Assembly (NCBI GenBank): GCA_963703085.1 | Contig: OY969789.1 | Coordinates: 1,674,001-1,738,000, forward strand | Length of the DNA: 64,000 nt | Reading direction: 5' to 3' | Source of the DNA: DATAEG01 sp963703085 | GTDB lineage: Bacteria; Actinomycetota; Actinomycetes; Mycobacteriales; Jatrophihabitantaceae | Shown here: positions 44,135 through 54,047 of the stretch, one piece after another | Position numbering within the stretch: the first letter of the stretch is position 1 | Layout: every line of letters begins with the position of its first letter | The notes under the pieces: generated by a model | Seen by the model: the letters and a program-made list of their open reading frames with translations, nothing else | The model's database searches: none | What the model was told of the DNA's origin: nothing | Made by a program: the position numbers and the translations under genes

Positions 44135-45577
44135 GTGAGCGTCCCGGAACACGAACTGCTCACCCTCGACTCCCGCGTCGGACGGGTGGCCCTGGCGGCG
44201 ACCATCCTCGGCTCGAGCATCGTCTTTCTCGACTCGACGATCGCCTCCATAGCCACCAAGCGCATCGGGCAGGACTTTCATGCCGGCTTCGGCGCGCTGC
44301 AGTGGGTCGTCAACGGGTACATGCTGCCGCTGGCCAGCTTGATCCTGGTCGGCGGCTCGCTTGGCGATCGCTACGGCCGCAAGCGCACGTACCTGATCGG
44401 CGTGGCCGGATTCACTGTCGCCTCAGTGCTCGTCGCGGTCGCGCCCAGCATGGGGGCAGTCATCGCGGCCCGCGCCCTGCAAGGCGTCTTCGGGGCGCTG
44501 CTGACTCCCGGCAGCCTGGCGCTGATCACCGCCATGTTCCGGGCCAAGGACCGGGCCGCAGCTGTCGGTGCGTGGTCCGGCCTGATCGGCGTGGCAACCG
44601 CCATCGGCCCGTTCGTGGGCGGCTGGTTGGTCGACAACGCGTCCTGGCGTTGGGCCTTCGGCATCAACGTCCCGATCGCCGCAGTGCTGTTCCTGCTGGC
44701 CCGAGCCGTTCCGGAGAGCCGATCCACCGACGCGCCCCGGCCGCCCGACATCGCCGGCACCGCAGCCGCGGCGCTCGGGCTCGGCGCGCTGACCTGGGGC
44801 ACCACGTCGGCCGGCGACGGCGGCTGGGGGGCGATGCCGGTCGGGCTGACGATCGCCGGTGTCCTGCTGCTGGCTGGCTTCGTGCTGATCGAGGTGCGCA
44901 GCAGGCATCCACTCGTCCCGCCGGCGTTGTTCGCTGATCGGACGTTCTCCGCGGCCAACCTGATGACGTTCTGTACCTACGGCGCGCTGGGCGCATCGAG
45001 CTTCGTGCTGGTGCTGCACCTGCAGTCCTCGACCGGGTACTCACCGCTGAACGCGGGCCTCGCCACCCTGCCCATCACGGTTCTGCTGATGGCGCTGTCG
45101 ACGCGGATGGGACGGCTGGCCGGGCGCATCGGTCCGCGGCTGCCCCTGACGTTCGGTCCGCTGATCGCGGCCGGTGGCCTGGCTCTGACGTTGCGCAGCG
45201 ACGCCGATCACCGCGCCTACCTCCTGTACGTACTCCCCGGGGTGATCCTCTTCGGTCTGGGCCTGGCCACGCTCGTCGCACCGCTCACCGCCACGGTGAT
45301 GGCCGCCGCGCCGGAGAACGAGGTCGGTATCGCGTCGGGAGTGAACAATGCGGTGGCCCGCTCGGCCTCACTACTCGCCGTGGCGGTCCTGCCGCCGGTG
45401 GCGGGACTGCAGGGGAAGGCCTACGAGCATGCCGCGGCAATGACCCACGGGTACCGTCTGGTCACCCTCATGTGCATCGTTCTGCTCGTGCTGGGTGGAC
45501 TCGTCGTAGCGTTGCTGCTGCAAGCCCGTCCGTTGACCCAGCAGAGCGCCGCCCAACAAGGAGCTGCCCGACGATGA
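44135..45577 (+). CDS. MFS drug-resistance-type transporter (DHA2 family)
   Basis: Integral membrane exporter of 480 residues with about 14 hydrophobic segments. Motif A is GGSLGDRYGRKRTYLIG; the motif C-like region is GPFVGGWLVDNASWRWAFGI, both usual for DHA2 proton-coupled efflux pumps. GTG 44135 gives the normal short N-terminus before helix 1 (LAATILGSSIVFLDSTIASI). Its stop overlaps the next small gene (ATGA). Drug range cannot be inferred. Confidence 0.88.
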   Translation: MSVPEHELLTLDSRVGRVALAATILGSSIVFLDSTIASIATKRIGQDFHAGFGALQWVVNGYMLPLASLILVGGSLGDRYGRKRTYLIGVAGFTVASVLVAVAPSMGAVIAARALQGVFGALLTPGSLALITAMFRAKDRAAAVGAWSGLIGVATAIGPFVGGWLVDNASWRWAFGINVPIAAVLFLLARAVPESRSTDAPRPPDIAGTAAAALGLGALTWGTTSAGDGGWGAMPVGLTIAGVLLLAGFVLIEVRSRHPLVPPALFADRTFSAANLMTFCTYGALGASSFVLVLHLQSSTGYSPLNAGLATLPITVLLMALSTRMGRLAGRIGPRLPLTFGPLIAAGGLALTLRSDADHRAYLLYVLPGVILFGLGLATLVAPLTATVMAAAPENEVGIASGVNNAVARSASLLAVAVLPPVAGLQGKAYEHAAAMTHGYRLVTLMCIVLLVLGGLVVALLLQARPLTQQSAAQQGAARR

Positions 45578-45831
45578 ACGACAACAGTTCGAAAGACAGG
45601 GAGATCCTCGAGCACATCCATCAGCTCGTCGCGGAGGAGAAGCAACTGCGCGCGACGCATGCCAGCGAAGGGCTGCACCAGGACGGCCGGGCCCGCCTCA
45701 CCGCCCTCGAAGAGCAGCTGGACCAGGCGTGGGACTTGCTGCGGCAACGACGCGCCCGCGAGGACCTCGGCGAGGACCCGGATCAGGTCAAGGAGCGCAG
45801 CACCGGGGAAGTCGAGGGCTACCTGCAGTAG
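45574..45831 (+). CDS. DUF2630 small coiled-coil protein
   Basis: Soluble helical protein of 85 residues, very rich in Glu, Arg and Leu (EILEHIHQLVAEEKQLRATH, LTALEEQLDQAWDLLRQRRA), matching the actinobacterial DUF2630 family. ATG 45574 follows aaggag inside the end of the MFS gene and overlaps its stop by 4 bp, so expression is coupled. Function unknown. Confidence 0.85.
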   Translation: MNDNSSKDREILEHIHQLVAEEKQLRATHASEGLHQDGRARLTALEEQLDQAWDLLRQRRAREDLGEDPDQVKERSTGEVEGYLQ

Positions 45832-45837
45832 CCCCGG

Positions 45838-46935
45838 TCACCGGTCGCGGACGCAGGTGTACAGCAGCTGCGGCGGGACCGAACCGATGAGCGTGCGGCC
45901 GTCGGCGGTCACCAGCAGCGAGACCATCGGGCTGGTGAACAATCGGCCCCGCCCCCACGCCCCCGACACCGGTCGCAGCGCGCTCGACGCCTCGCCGGCG
46001 GCTGTCGCCGCAACATCGTCACCGCTCGTCCCGCCGGCGAACTCGACAACGCGCTGCCAGCCGGTGCCATGCGCGACGGTCCGCATCGGCGTGGGCTGGG
46101 ACAGCTGATCGAGCTGCGGGTGCGCGCCGACGGAGTTCGGCGGGCCGGACGCCGACGCGCCCGGAGTGGCAGTCGTTCCGGGCGGCGGTGTGAACGCGAA
46201 GTTCGCGTTGTCCGGCGTACCGAAGGAGATCCGGGTGAAGGCGACGTCGATCACCGCTGCTGCCTGGCCGCGGGCGTACACCCGCACGCCCAGCGGAGTC
46301 GAGGTCTTCCCGTCGATGGACACCTGCACGCTGGAGATCAGGCTGCCGGCCAGATTGGGCTGCACCCGCAGGCGGTAGACCTGGCGGCCGGCGACGGTCG
46401 CCGGCTTCTGCACGCTGAGCGTTGTCGACGCATCGATGGCGTTCACTGCCCAGGTCGCCAACTGCTCGGGCAGCACCCGCGGCAGCGGTGTCCAGCCGTC
46501 CTGCGCGGCCACGTTCGACATCGCGACGTGGGACGCGACACGCTGCATCGGGTCCCAGCGCCAGTAGTCCGAGCCGTCCCGGAAGTAGTCCACCTCGCCG
46601 TCGGCGTCGACGAGCGCGACCCGCTGCTTGTGCTCGCCGGCGTACCAGACCCGTGCGGTGTGTGCGCCGGCCAGCAGCCCGACCACCGAGAACAACGTCA
46701 TGCTCGAACCGTCGCTCACCGTCGGCAGCTTCAGCGACGACGTGGAGACCACCGTGCCGGAGAATCCGCCGGCCGCACTGTGCTTGACCGCGCTGACCAG
46801 GGCATCGGCGCTCTTGGGCGCTAGTGGTTCAGGGGCCTGCTCGTGATGGCTGATCGTCACTGCTCCGACGACGCCGAGGACCAGCACGGATCCGACCGGC
46901 GCCGCCCACTGCAGCACCTTGCGGGCAACACTCAT
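45838..46935 (-). CDS. LolA/RseB-like exported protein with N-terminal anchor
   Basis: Protein of 365 residues with an N-terminal membrane helix (APVGSVLVLGVVGAVTIS) and a lipoprotein-carrier-like beta domain: HTARVWYAGEHKQRVALVDA and EVDYFRDGSDYWRWDPMQRV are typical of actinobacterial LolA/DUF2092 proteins, which share the fold of anti-sigma regulator RseB. The C-terminal half has a low-complexity Pro/Ala/Ser stretch and a final beta region. ATG 46935. It is divergent from the two-component pair with a 227-bp shared gap, so it may be a target of, or a sensor partner for, that system; this is inference. Confidence 0.75.
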   Translation of the reverse strand: MSVARKVLQWAAPVGSVLVLGVVGAVTISHHEQAPEPLAPKSADALVSAVKHSAAGGFSGTVVSTSSLKLPTVSDGSSMTLFSVVGLLAGAHTARVWYAGEHKQRVALVDADGEVDYFRDGSDYWRWDPMQRVASHVAMSNVAAQDGWTPLPRVLPEQLATWAVNAIDASTTLSVQKPATVAGRQVYRLRVQPNLAGSLISSVQVSIDGKTSTPLGVRVYARGQAAAVIDVAFTRISFGTPDNANFAFTPPPGTTATPGASASGPPNSVGAHPQLDQLSQPTPMRTVAHGTGWQRVVEFAGGTSGDDVAATAAGEASSALRPVSGAWGRGRLFTSPMVSLLVTADGRTLIGSVPPQLLYTCVRDR

Positions 46936-47162
46936 CGGCGGCTGCTCCGATGATGCACGGCGGTCATCGCGAGAGATTCCTTCGGCTGGATGGCGTTGCC
47001 GGACCCCTGCGATCACAACGCCCTGTGCGGTCCACAATGCTCCTGGTGCGCTGTGAGCGGCCTGAGCCGAGCACGCCGCTTGCCGAACGCTCACGATTGC
47101 GTGTGTGATCAAGACACGGACCGATTCCCGCAGGCCCGGTCGACGACGAGAGGATCGCCACG

Positions 47163-47840
47163 ATGCGATTGCTGCTGGTGGAGGACGAGGTCCGGCTCGC
47201 CGCGGCGTTGCAACGCGGGCTGCGCTCCGAAGGCTTCACCGTCGATCTCGCCCACACCGGACCAGACGGCCTCAACCGGGCGCGAGAGAACAGTTACGAC
47301 GCGCTGATCCTGGACCTGATGTTGCCCGGCCTCTCCGGCTACCGGATCCTCGAAGCGCTGCGCGGCGAGCAGAACTGGGTCCCGATCCTGATGCTCACTG
47401 CGAAGGACGGCGAGTACGACGAGGCCGATGCGTTGGACCTCGGCGCGGACGACTACCTGACCAAACCGTTCTCCTTCGTGGTGCTGCTCGCCCGCCTGCG
47501 CGCGATGCTGCGCCGCGGGGCCGAGCCGCGCCCGGCGTCGCTGGCGGCCGGTGATCTGGTGCTCGACCCGGCGGCGCGCACCGTGCACCGCGGGGACACG
47601 TCGATCGAGCTGACACCGCGGGAGTTCTCGCTGCTGGAGTACCTGATGCGTCATGCCGGACAGGCCGTGCCGAAGGCGGAGATCCTCCATCACGTGTGGG
47701 ACTCGCACTATTCCGGCGACGCGAACGTCGTCGAGGTGTACGTCGGTTATCTGCGGCGCAAGATCGACACGCCGTTCGGCCGGCAGGCGGTGCGCACCGT
47801 CCGCGGCGCCGGCTATCGGCTGGAATCCGACGGCGGCTGA
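47163..47840 (+). CDS. OmpR-family two-component response regulator
   Basis: Response regulator of 225 residues. The receiver domain has the acidic pair in LLVEDEVRL, phospho-acceptor Asp in DALILDLMLPGLSGY (about 51), and the conserved Lys in YLTKPFSF. The C-terminal winged-helix domain includes TPREFSLLEYLMRHAGQAV and VYVGYLRRKIDTPFG. The kinase gene starts 3 bp after its stop. No specific signal is evident. Confidence 0.93.
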   Translation: MRLLLVEDEVRLAAALQRGLRSEGFTVDLAHTGPDGLNRARENSYDALILDLMLPGLSGYRILEALRGEQNWVPILMLTAKDGEYDEADALDLGADDYLTKPFSFVVLLARLRAMLRRGAEPRPASLAAGDLVLDPAARTVHRGDTSIELTPREFSLLEYLMRHAGQAVPKAEILHHVWDSHYSGDANVVEVYVGYLRRKIDTPFGRQAVRTVRGAGYRLESDGG

Positions 47841-47843
47841 GGC

Positions 47844-49217
47844 GTGCTGGGGTGGTGGCGGCGCCGCTCGCTGCGGGCGCGCATCACGATCCTGTCCACC
47901 ACGGTCTTCGTCGCCGCCTTCACCGTGGCGATCCTGCTGTCCGTCGTAGCGCTCACCAACTCGCTGACGCGAGCGCTGGATCGCTCCGCGGTACGCACCG
48001 GTGAGGACGTCGCGGCGCTGGTGAACAACGGCAACCTGCCGAACCAGCTGCTGGCCGGCAGCGGCGGAGTCTTCCTGGTCCAGGTCGTCGACGCGCAAGA
48101 CCGGGTCGTCGCGTACTCGCCGTCCGCCGATGCCGCGGTGTCCATGCTGAAGCAGAACGAGTTGGCCCGGGCCCGGACCGGCGAGACCATCACCGTGCCC
48201 GGCTCACGGCTCGGCTCGGACTCGCCGCTGCGTGTCGTGGCCGTTGATGCCGGTACCACCAACTCGCCGGTGACCGTCCTGGTCGGCGCGGACATCGGAC
48301 GACTGCAGGACAGCGCCCAGATCACCCGGGAGATCGGGCTGTACTCGATCCCGGTGATGGGCGCGATCATGGCGCTGCTGACGTACTTCATCGTCGGGGT
48401 CACCCTGCGCAACGTGAGCGCGCTGCGCCGCGGCGCCGATCAGATCACCACGACCGGCCGGGTCGGCAGCCGGCTGCCGGTGCCGCAGGCACACGACGAG
48501 ACCTACCGCCTGGCAGTCACGTTGAACGCGATGCTGGATCGGCTCGAGGCCTCCAGCGGCCGGCAGCGCCGCTTCGTCGGTGACGCCGCGCACGAGCTGC
48601 GCTCCCCCATCGCATCACTGCGCACGCAGCTCGAGATCGCCTCGATGCTCGGCCCGGCCACCGACTGGGACGAGGTCGTCAGCGAGGCGATGGTCGACGT
48701 GAACCGGCTGTCCCGGCTCGTCGAGGACCTGCTGGCACTGGCCCGCAGCGACGAGAACGACGGCACCCTGCGCCGCCGATTGCCGCTCGACCTGGCTGAC
48801 CTCGCGAACGAAACCGTGGCCGACTACCGAGACGCCCGGGTTGCGGTGACCCTCGACCGGTCCAGCTCGGCAGGGCGGCAGGTCACCGGCGATCCGGATG
48901 CGCTGCGCAGGGTGCTGGTGAACCTGATCGAGAACGGCGTGCGGCACGCAACCAGCACTGTGCTCGTCGCCGTCGCAGACGAACCGGATGCCGTGGTGCT
49001 CACCGTTGCCGACGACGGTCCCGGCATTCCCAGCGGGCAACGCGAGGCGGTATTCGACCGATTCGTGCGGCTGGACAGCGCTCGCGCGCGAGACACCGGC
49101 GGCACCGGCCTCGGCCTGGCCATCGTCCGGGAAATCATCACCGCGCACGGTGGCACGGTTCGCCTGGGCGACAACGAGCCCGGCCTGCGGGTGATGGTGC
49201 GGATCCCGACCGGCTGA
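47844..49217 (+). CDS. membrane sensor histidine kinase
   Basis: Sensor kinase of 457 residues, partner of the preceding regulator. Two membrane helices (about 14-36 and 163-185) flank an extracytoplasmic sensor domain. A HAMP region follows (VSALRRGADQITTTGRVGS). The phospho-acceptor histidine is in VGDAAHELRSPIASLR. ATPase motifs are N box NLIENGVRHA, G1 VADDGPGIPSGQ, F box FDRFVRLD and G2 GGTGLGLAIV. GTG start 47844. It converges with pknB. Confidence 0.93.
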   Translation: MLGWWRRRSLRARITILSTTVFVAAFTVAILLSVVALTNSLTRALDRSAVRTGEDVAALVNNGNLPNQLLAGSGGVFLVQVVDAQDRVVAYSPSADAAVSMLKQNELARARTGETITVPGSRLGSDSPLRVVAVDAGTTNSPVTVLVGADIGRLQDSAQITREIGLYSIPVMGAIMALLTYFIVGVTLRNVSALRRGADQITTTGRVGSRLPVPQAHDETYRLAVTLNAMLDRLEASSGRQRRFVGDAAHELRSPIASLRTQLEIASMLGPATDWDEVVSEAMVDVNRLSRLVEDLLALARSDENDGTLRRRLPLDLADLANETVADYRDARVAVTLDRSSSAGRQVTGDPDALRRVLVNLIENGVRHATSTVLVAVADEPDAVVLTVADDGPGIPSGQREAVFDRFVRLDSARARDTGGTGLGLAIVREIITAHGGTVRLGDNEPGLRVMVRIPTG

Positions 49218-49239
49218 GCGGACCGACCGGTGCGATCGG

Positions 49240-51066
49240 TCAGGAAGAGGGACAGCCCGGGATCGGGGACGACGAGCTGCCGGTGGTTGTCGTGCTGCCG
49301 GACGTCCCTCCGGTCGGAGTCCCGCCCGAGCTCGACGAGCAGTCCGGGGTGTACTTGTAAACCACCAGCGTGATCAGCTGCGTGCCCGGCACCACATAGG
49401 TGCCCGCTGCCGGATCGGTGCGCTGCACGGTGCCGTCCAGCTTTGCCTTCGCCGGGTCGGTGATCACCACCGTCTGGGCCTTCGGCGCCAAATGGGTGAA
49501 GCCGTGCGTATTCAGATAGGTGCGCGCCGCGTCCTCGGTCTTACCGTGCACGTCCGGGATCTTGCCCTTGCCCGTCGAGATGTAGATGACCACCGTCGAG
49601 TTGGGCGCCACTTCGGTGCCCGGTAACGGGTCTTGCTGGACGACGAGCCCGGCGTTGTCCACCTGGTTGACGTTCTTGAACTGCGGGGTGAGCTTGGCGT
49701 TGATGACCGCCTCACGCGCCGCCTGCTGGCTCAACAGGCTCAGCGGCGGAACCGCCACCGTCGCTGGTCCTCCGTAGACGCTGATCTGCACCGTGGTGTT
49801 CGTGTTCGCTTCGGCACCCGGTTTCGGATCCTGGGCGCAGACCTGGCCCTTCACCGGTTTGGGAGCATCGGTGTCGCAGCCGTCGTCGGACACCGTCTTC
49901 GGTGTCGCCGGGGTGAGTTGCTGCTGGCGGACCTTGTCCATCGCCGCGTCCGGGGTGAGCCCGTACAGGTCAGGCACGCTGACCGTCTTCGCCGCCGCAT
50001 TGTTGTGGTTCTTGTTGTCGTGCAGCAGCAGGTACGCGGAGCCGCCGATCACCGCGAGCAGCACGACGACGATCACGGTGAGCACCACCGCACCGCGGCG
50101 CGAGGCCGGCTCATCCTCGCGGCTCATCCGGATCGGGCCGGACGGATCGGCCAGCAGCGGCGCCGGCGTCCGCGCGATGAACTGGGTGCGCTCCTCGTCG
50201 GACATCACCGGCTCGGCCTTTACCGGCTGATCGGCCAGGGCGTGCTGCAGGTCAGCGCGCATCTCGCCGGCCGACTGGTAACGGTTCAGCGCGTTCTTGG
50301 CCAGCGCCTTCATCACGATGGCGTCCACCGAACGCGGCACCCGCGGATTCACCGACGACGGCACCGGCGCGCTTTCCCGGACGTGCTGGTAGGCCAACGC
50401 CACGGGGGAATCGCCCTGGAACGGCGGGTGGCCGGTGAGCAGCTCGTACAGCAGGCAACCGGTCGAGTAGACGTCCGAGCGCGCATCGACCGGCTCGCCG
50501 CGAGCCTGCTCCGGGGAGAGGTACTGCGCCGTGCCGATCACAGCGGCGGTCTGCGTGACGGTGGCGGCACCGTCGGCGACCGCGCGAGCGATCCCGAAGT
50601 CCATCACCTTCACCGCGCCGGCTTTAGTGATCATCACGTTGCCCGGCTTGATGTCACGGTGCACGATGCCGGCGCGATGGCTGAAGTCCAGCGCCGCACA
50701 CACTTCGGCGACGATCTGCATCGCGCGCCGCGGGTCGAGCATTCCTTCGGAGGACAGCACCTCACGAAGCGTCCGGCCGTCGACGTACTCCATCACGATG
50801 AACGGGACCGGACCGTCCGGCGTCTGGTCCTCGCCGGTGTCGTAGACCGCAACGATCGAGGGGTGGTTCAGCGACCCGGCGGAATGTGCCTCGCGGCGGA
50901 ACCGGGTCTGGAAGGACGGGTCGCGGGCCAGGTCGGCGCGCAGCACCTTGATCGCCACCTGCCGGTTCAGCCGGATGTCCCTGCCGAGATGTACCTCGGC
51001 CATCCCGCCGTATCCGAGCAACCGGCCCAACTCGTACCGGTCGCCCACCAACCTCTGCTCAGTCAT
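49240..51066 (-). CDS. pknB: Ser/Thr protein kinase with PASTA domains
   Basis: Transmembrane kinase of 608 residues. Kinase domain about 10-275: Gly loop LLGYGGMAEVHLG, VAIKVL lysine, catalytic loop HRDIKPGNVM, DFG in VMDFGIARA, activation loop TVTQTAAVIGTAQYLSPEQA, where PknB relatives are autophosphorylated. One membrane helix follows (VVLTVIVVVLLAVIGGSAYL, about 325-345). Three extracellular PASTA repeats follow (VSVPDLYGLTPDAAMDKV, then ATVAVPPLSLLSQQAAREAV, then KIPDVHGKTEDAARTYL). The C-terminus is a Ser/Thr/Gly tail. It is the last gene of the cluster and the only kinase: a pknA gene, usually present, is missing between pbpA and pknB. Confidence 0.95.
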   Translation of the reverse strand: MTEQRLVGDRYELGRLLGYGGMAEVHLGRDIRLNRQVAIKVLRADLARDPSFQTRFRREAHSAGSLNHPSIVAVYDTGEDQTPDGPVPFIVMEYVDGRTLREVLSSEGMLDPRRAMQIVAEVCAALDFSHRAGIVHRDIKPGNVMITKAGAVKVMDFGIARAVADGAATVTQTAAVIGTAQYLSPEQARGEPVDARSDVYSTGCLLYELLTGHPPFQGDSPVALAYQHVRESAPVPSSVNPRVPRSVDAIVMKALAKNALNRYQSAGEMRADLQHALADQPVKAEPVMSDEERTQFIARTPAPLLADPSGPIRMSREDEPASRRGAVVLTVIVVVLLAVIGGSAYLLLHDNKNHNNAAAKTVSVPDLYGLTPDAAMDKVRQQQLTPATPKTVSDDGCDTDAPKPVKGQVCAQDPKPGAEANTNTTVQISVYGGPATVAVPPLSLLSQQAAREAVINAKLTPQFKNVNQVDNAGLVVQQDPLPGTEVAPNSTVVIYISTGKGKIPDVHGKTEDAARTYLNTHGFTHLAPKAQTVVITDPAKAKLDGTVQRTDPAAGTYVVPGTQLITLVVYKYTPDCSSSSGGTPTGGTSGSTTTTGSSSSPIPGCPSS

Positions 51067-51153
51067 TGCTGTTCCCTGCTCATCTGCCCGTGCATCCCGC
51101 TGCCCAACACAGCGTGACCCATCCGGTGCGCTTCCCTTCGTTTCGACACGTAC

Positions 51154-52638
51154 TCACCGGTCCTTCGTTGCAGCCAGGTACGCCTGGATGACCGCCTTCG
51201 CGATCGGCGCGGCCGCCTTGCCGCCGGTCACCTCGTCGCCGGCCACACCCGCGTTCTCCAGGATCACGGCCACCGCGATTTTCGGGTTGTTGGCCGGTGC
51301 GAAGCCGGAGAACCAGGCGTCCGGCTGCTCCGGCCGGCCGTTGGGCAGCGTGCGACCGGTGTCGGCGGTGCCGGTCTTGCCCGCGACGTCGACACCGGAG
51401 ATCTGTGCCGACGTACCGGTGCCCTGCTTGACGACGTTCACCATCATCGCCTTGAGTTGGTCATCCAAATCCGGGTCGAGCACCGTGCCCAGCTGCTGAG
51501 CGGACGTGCGCGACAGGACAGAGAGATTCGGCGCAGTCTCCTGCTTGACGAGATAGGGCTTCATCAGCACGCCGTTGTTCGCCACTGCGGCCGAGATCAT
51601 CGCGCCCTGCAGTGGGGTCATTCGAACATCCCGCTGACCGATCGAACTCTGCCCGAGCGCGGCCTGGTCACTCATCGCGCCCAAGGTCGACGCGGCAACC
51701 GGCAGTGGGCAGGTGCGGGTCTGATCGTCGATGCCGAACAGCGCCGCCTCGTCCCGGATCGCGGAATCGCCCAGGTCGATACCGAGCTTCGCGAACGCCG
51801 TGTTGCAGGAGATCGTCAGTGCGTGGTCGAGCGAGTCGGTCTTGCCGTCACCGCACCGTTCGCCGTCGAAGTTGGTGATCGCCGCGCTGGCGGTGCCCGG
51901 CAGCGGCAGCCGGTCCGGCGCTGGGATCTGGGTGTCCGGTTTCTTGCCCGCCTTCAGCGCGGCGGCGGAGACGACCACCTTGAACACCGACCCCGGAGGA
52001 TAGAGCTGGTTGAAAGCGCGGTTGAGCATCGGCTGCGCCGGGTCCTTGCTCAGCTTCTGATAGGCAGCCTCGATCTTGTCCGGATCGTGCGAGCTCAGCA
52101 GGCTCGGGTCGTAGGACGGGAAACTCACCGCGGCCAGGATCGCGCCGGTGGACGGGTCCAGGGCGACGACCGCGCCCTTCTGCTTGGCCATCGCCTTGTA
52201 GGCGGCTTCCTGAGCCGCGGCATTGATCGTCAACTCGACGTTGCCGCCGCGCGGGTCCCGACCGGTGAGCAGATCGGTGATCCGATTGCCGAACAGCCGG
52301 TCGTCGCTGCCGGAGAGCACCTTGTCCCCCACCGATTCCAGCGCGCTGTCGCCGTAGTACAGCGAGTAGTAGCCCGTCAGGGGCGCATACACCGGGCCAC
52401 CGGGATATTTGCGCAAGTACTTCAGCCGGTCGCTGGTGGCCACCGACTGCGCGATCGGCTTGCCCTGCACGATGATCGAGCCGCGCTGCCGCGAGTACTC
52501 GTCCAGCAGCACCCGCCGGTTGGCCGGGTCGCTGCGGTACGCATCGGACTTCACGACCTGCACCCAGTTCAGGTTGACCACCAGCGCGAGCAGCAGCACG
52601 CCGACGGCCAGGGCTACCCGCCGAATGGGCCGGTTCAC
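51154..52638 (-). CDS. pbpA: penicillin-binding protein (transpeptidase) PbpA
   Basis: Class B penicillin-binding protein of 494 residues with an N-terminal signal anchor (VALAVGVLLLALVVNLNWVQ). Transpeptidase motifs are SxxK in YPPGSVFKVVV, SxN as ISCNTAFA and KTG in VAGKTGTADTG. It crosslinks peptidoglycan with the RodA polymerase encoded just upstream; its GTG start overlaps the rodA stop (GTGA). 87 bp separate it from pknB. Confidence 0.94.
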   Translation of the reverse strand: MNRPIRRVALAVGVLLLALVVNLNWVQVVKSDAYRSDPANRRVLLDEYSRQRGSIIVQGKPIAQSVATSDRLKYLRKYPGGPVYAPLTGYYSLYYGDSALESVGDKVLSGSDDRLFGNRITDLLTGRDPRGGNVELTINAAAQEAAYKAMAKQKGAVVALDPSTGAILAAVSFPSYDPSLLSSHDPDKIEAAYQKLSKDPAQPMLNRAFNQLYPPGSVFKVVVSAAALKAGKKPDTQIPAPDRLPLPGTASAAITNFDGERCGDGKTDSLDHALTISCNTAFAKLGIDLGDSAIRDEAALFGIDDQTRTCPLPVAASTLGAMSDQAALGQSSIGQRDVRMTPLQGAMISAAVANNGVLMKPYLVKQETAPNLSVLSRTSAQQLGTVLDPDLDDQLKAMMVNVVKQGTGTSAQISGVDVAGKTGTADTGRTLPNGRPEQPDAWFSGFAPANNPKIAVAVILENAGVAGDEVTGGKAAAPIAKAVIQAYLAATKDR

Positions 52639-54047
52639 GCCGGCACGTCCGCCACTCGAGCCGCCGCTTCCGGCGGCCGGGCGTCCCGACGGGCCGGGCG
52701 CCGACCAGCGTCGGACACGCGCACCAGCAGTGCCAACAGGGCGTAGTTCGCCACGAGTGAGGAGCCTCCGTAGGAAAGGAAAGGTGTGGTGAGTCCGGTC
52801 TCCGGCAACAACCGGGTTGCGCCGGCCACCACGATGAACAGCTGCAGTCCGATCGACACGGAGAGCCCGGTCGCCAGCAACTTGCCGAACGAGTCACGGA
52901 CCAGCAGCGACGCGCTCAGCCCGCGGAAGATGAGCAACCCGTACACGGCGAGCAGCGCGACCAGTCCGAACAGGCCGATCTCCTCGCCGAACGCCGAGAT
53001 GATGAAGTCACTCTTCACCACCGGCACGATCTCCGGCCGGCCGCCGCCGAGCCCGGTGCCGAACATCCCTCCGGTGCCCAGTCCGAACAGAGACTGGGTG
53101 AGCTGGTAGCCGATCCCGGTCTTGTAGTCGAACGCGTGCAGCCACACGGTGACCCGGGTCTGCAGATTCGTGAAGAGCCGGTAGGAGAGCAGCACACCGC
53201 CGGAGAACATCAGCAGGCCGATGATGACCCAGCTGACCCGCTCGGTCGACACGTACACCAGCACCAGGAACACGCCGAAGAACATCAGTGCGGTACCCAG
53301 GTCGTGACCGCGCACCAGCACCACGATGCTGAGCAGCCAGGCAACCAGCAGCGGGCCCAGGTCACGGCCGCGCGGCAGCTCCAGGCCGAGCACCCGGCGA
53401 CCGGCCAGCGACAGCACGTCGCGCTTGGCGACGAGGTACGCGGAGGCAAAGATGATCATCGCCAGCTTGGCGAACTCGCCGGGCTGGAGGGAGAACCCGG
53501 CCACCCGGATCCAGATCCGGGCGCCATTCACCTCCGAGAATCTGGCCGGCAGCACGACCGGCAACGCCAGGAAGAACAGCCCGGCAAGGGCGACGGTGTA
53601 GGCGAAGCGGGCGAGCACCCGGTAGTCGCGCACCACCAGCAGCACGCCGATGAAGATGCCCAGCCCGATCGCGGTCCACAGCATCTGGGTGGGCGCCGAC
53701 GGGCCGTCGTAGGCCGGGCCACCTTCGGCCGCCTGCTGTTTCAGGCCCAAGTCCAACCGGTGGATCATCACCAGGCCCAGCCCGTTCAACAGCACGACGC
53801 ATGGGACCAGCACCGGGTCGGCATACCTTGCGAAGCGCCACACGGCGAGGTGGGTGATCAGCGCCAGCACCAGCGCGACGCCACCGTAGGTCAGGACGTG
53901 CGAGCTGATCCTGCCGTCCCGGGTGGACTCGACGATGGCTTCCGCCGCGGTGATGATGAGCACCGCGCCGACCAGCAACAGCAGTTCCGATCGACGTCCG
54001 GTCCGGGTCGGTACGGCGACCTGCTGGTCCGCGTCCGGGTCGCTCAT
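52635..54047 (-). CDS. rodA: RodA/FtsW-family peptidoglycan glycosyltransferase
   Basis: Multi-spanning SEDS protein of 470 residues with about 10-12 hydrophobic segments. Conserved SEDS stretches are GFSLQPGEFAKLAMIIFAS, HDLGTALMFFGVFL, and ETGLTTPFLSYGGSSLVANY near the C-terminus. It polymerises lipid II with PbpA. ATG 54047 overlaps the pstP stop (ATGA). Gene order identifies it as the RodA/FtsW of the pknB cluster. Confidence 0.93.
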   Translation of the reverse strand: MSDPDADQQVAVPTRTGRRSELLLLVGAVLIITAAEAIVESTRDGRISSHVLTYGGVALVLALITHLAVWRFARYADPVLVPCVVLLNGLGLVMIHRLDLGLKQQAAEGGPAYDGPSAPTQMLWTAIGLGIFIGVLLVVRDYRVLARFAYTVALAGLFFLALPVVLPARFSEVNGARIWIRVAGFSLQPGEFAKLAMIIFASAYLVAKRDVLSLAGRRVLGLELPRGRDLGPLLVAWLLSIVVLVRGHDLGTALMFFGVFLVLVYVSTERVSWVIIGLLMFSGGVLLSYRLFTNLQTRVTVWLHAFDYKTGIGYQLTQSLFGLGTGGMFGTGLGGGRPEIVPVVKSDFIISAFGEEIGLFGLVALLAVYGLLIFRGLSASLLVRDSFGKLLATGLSVSIGLQLFIVVAGATRLLPETGLTTPFLSYGGSSLVANYALLALLVRVSDAGRRPARRDARPPEAAARVADVPA

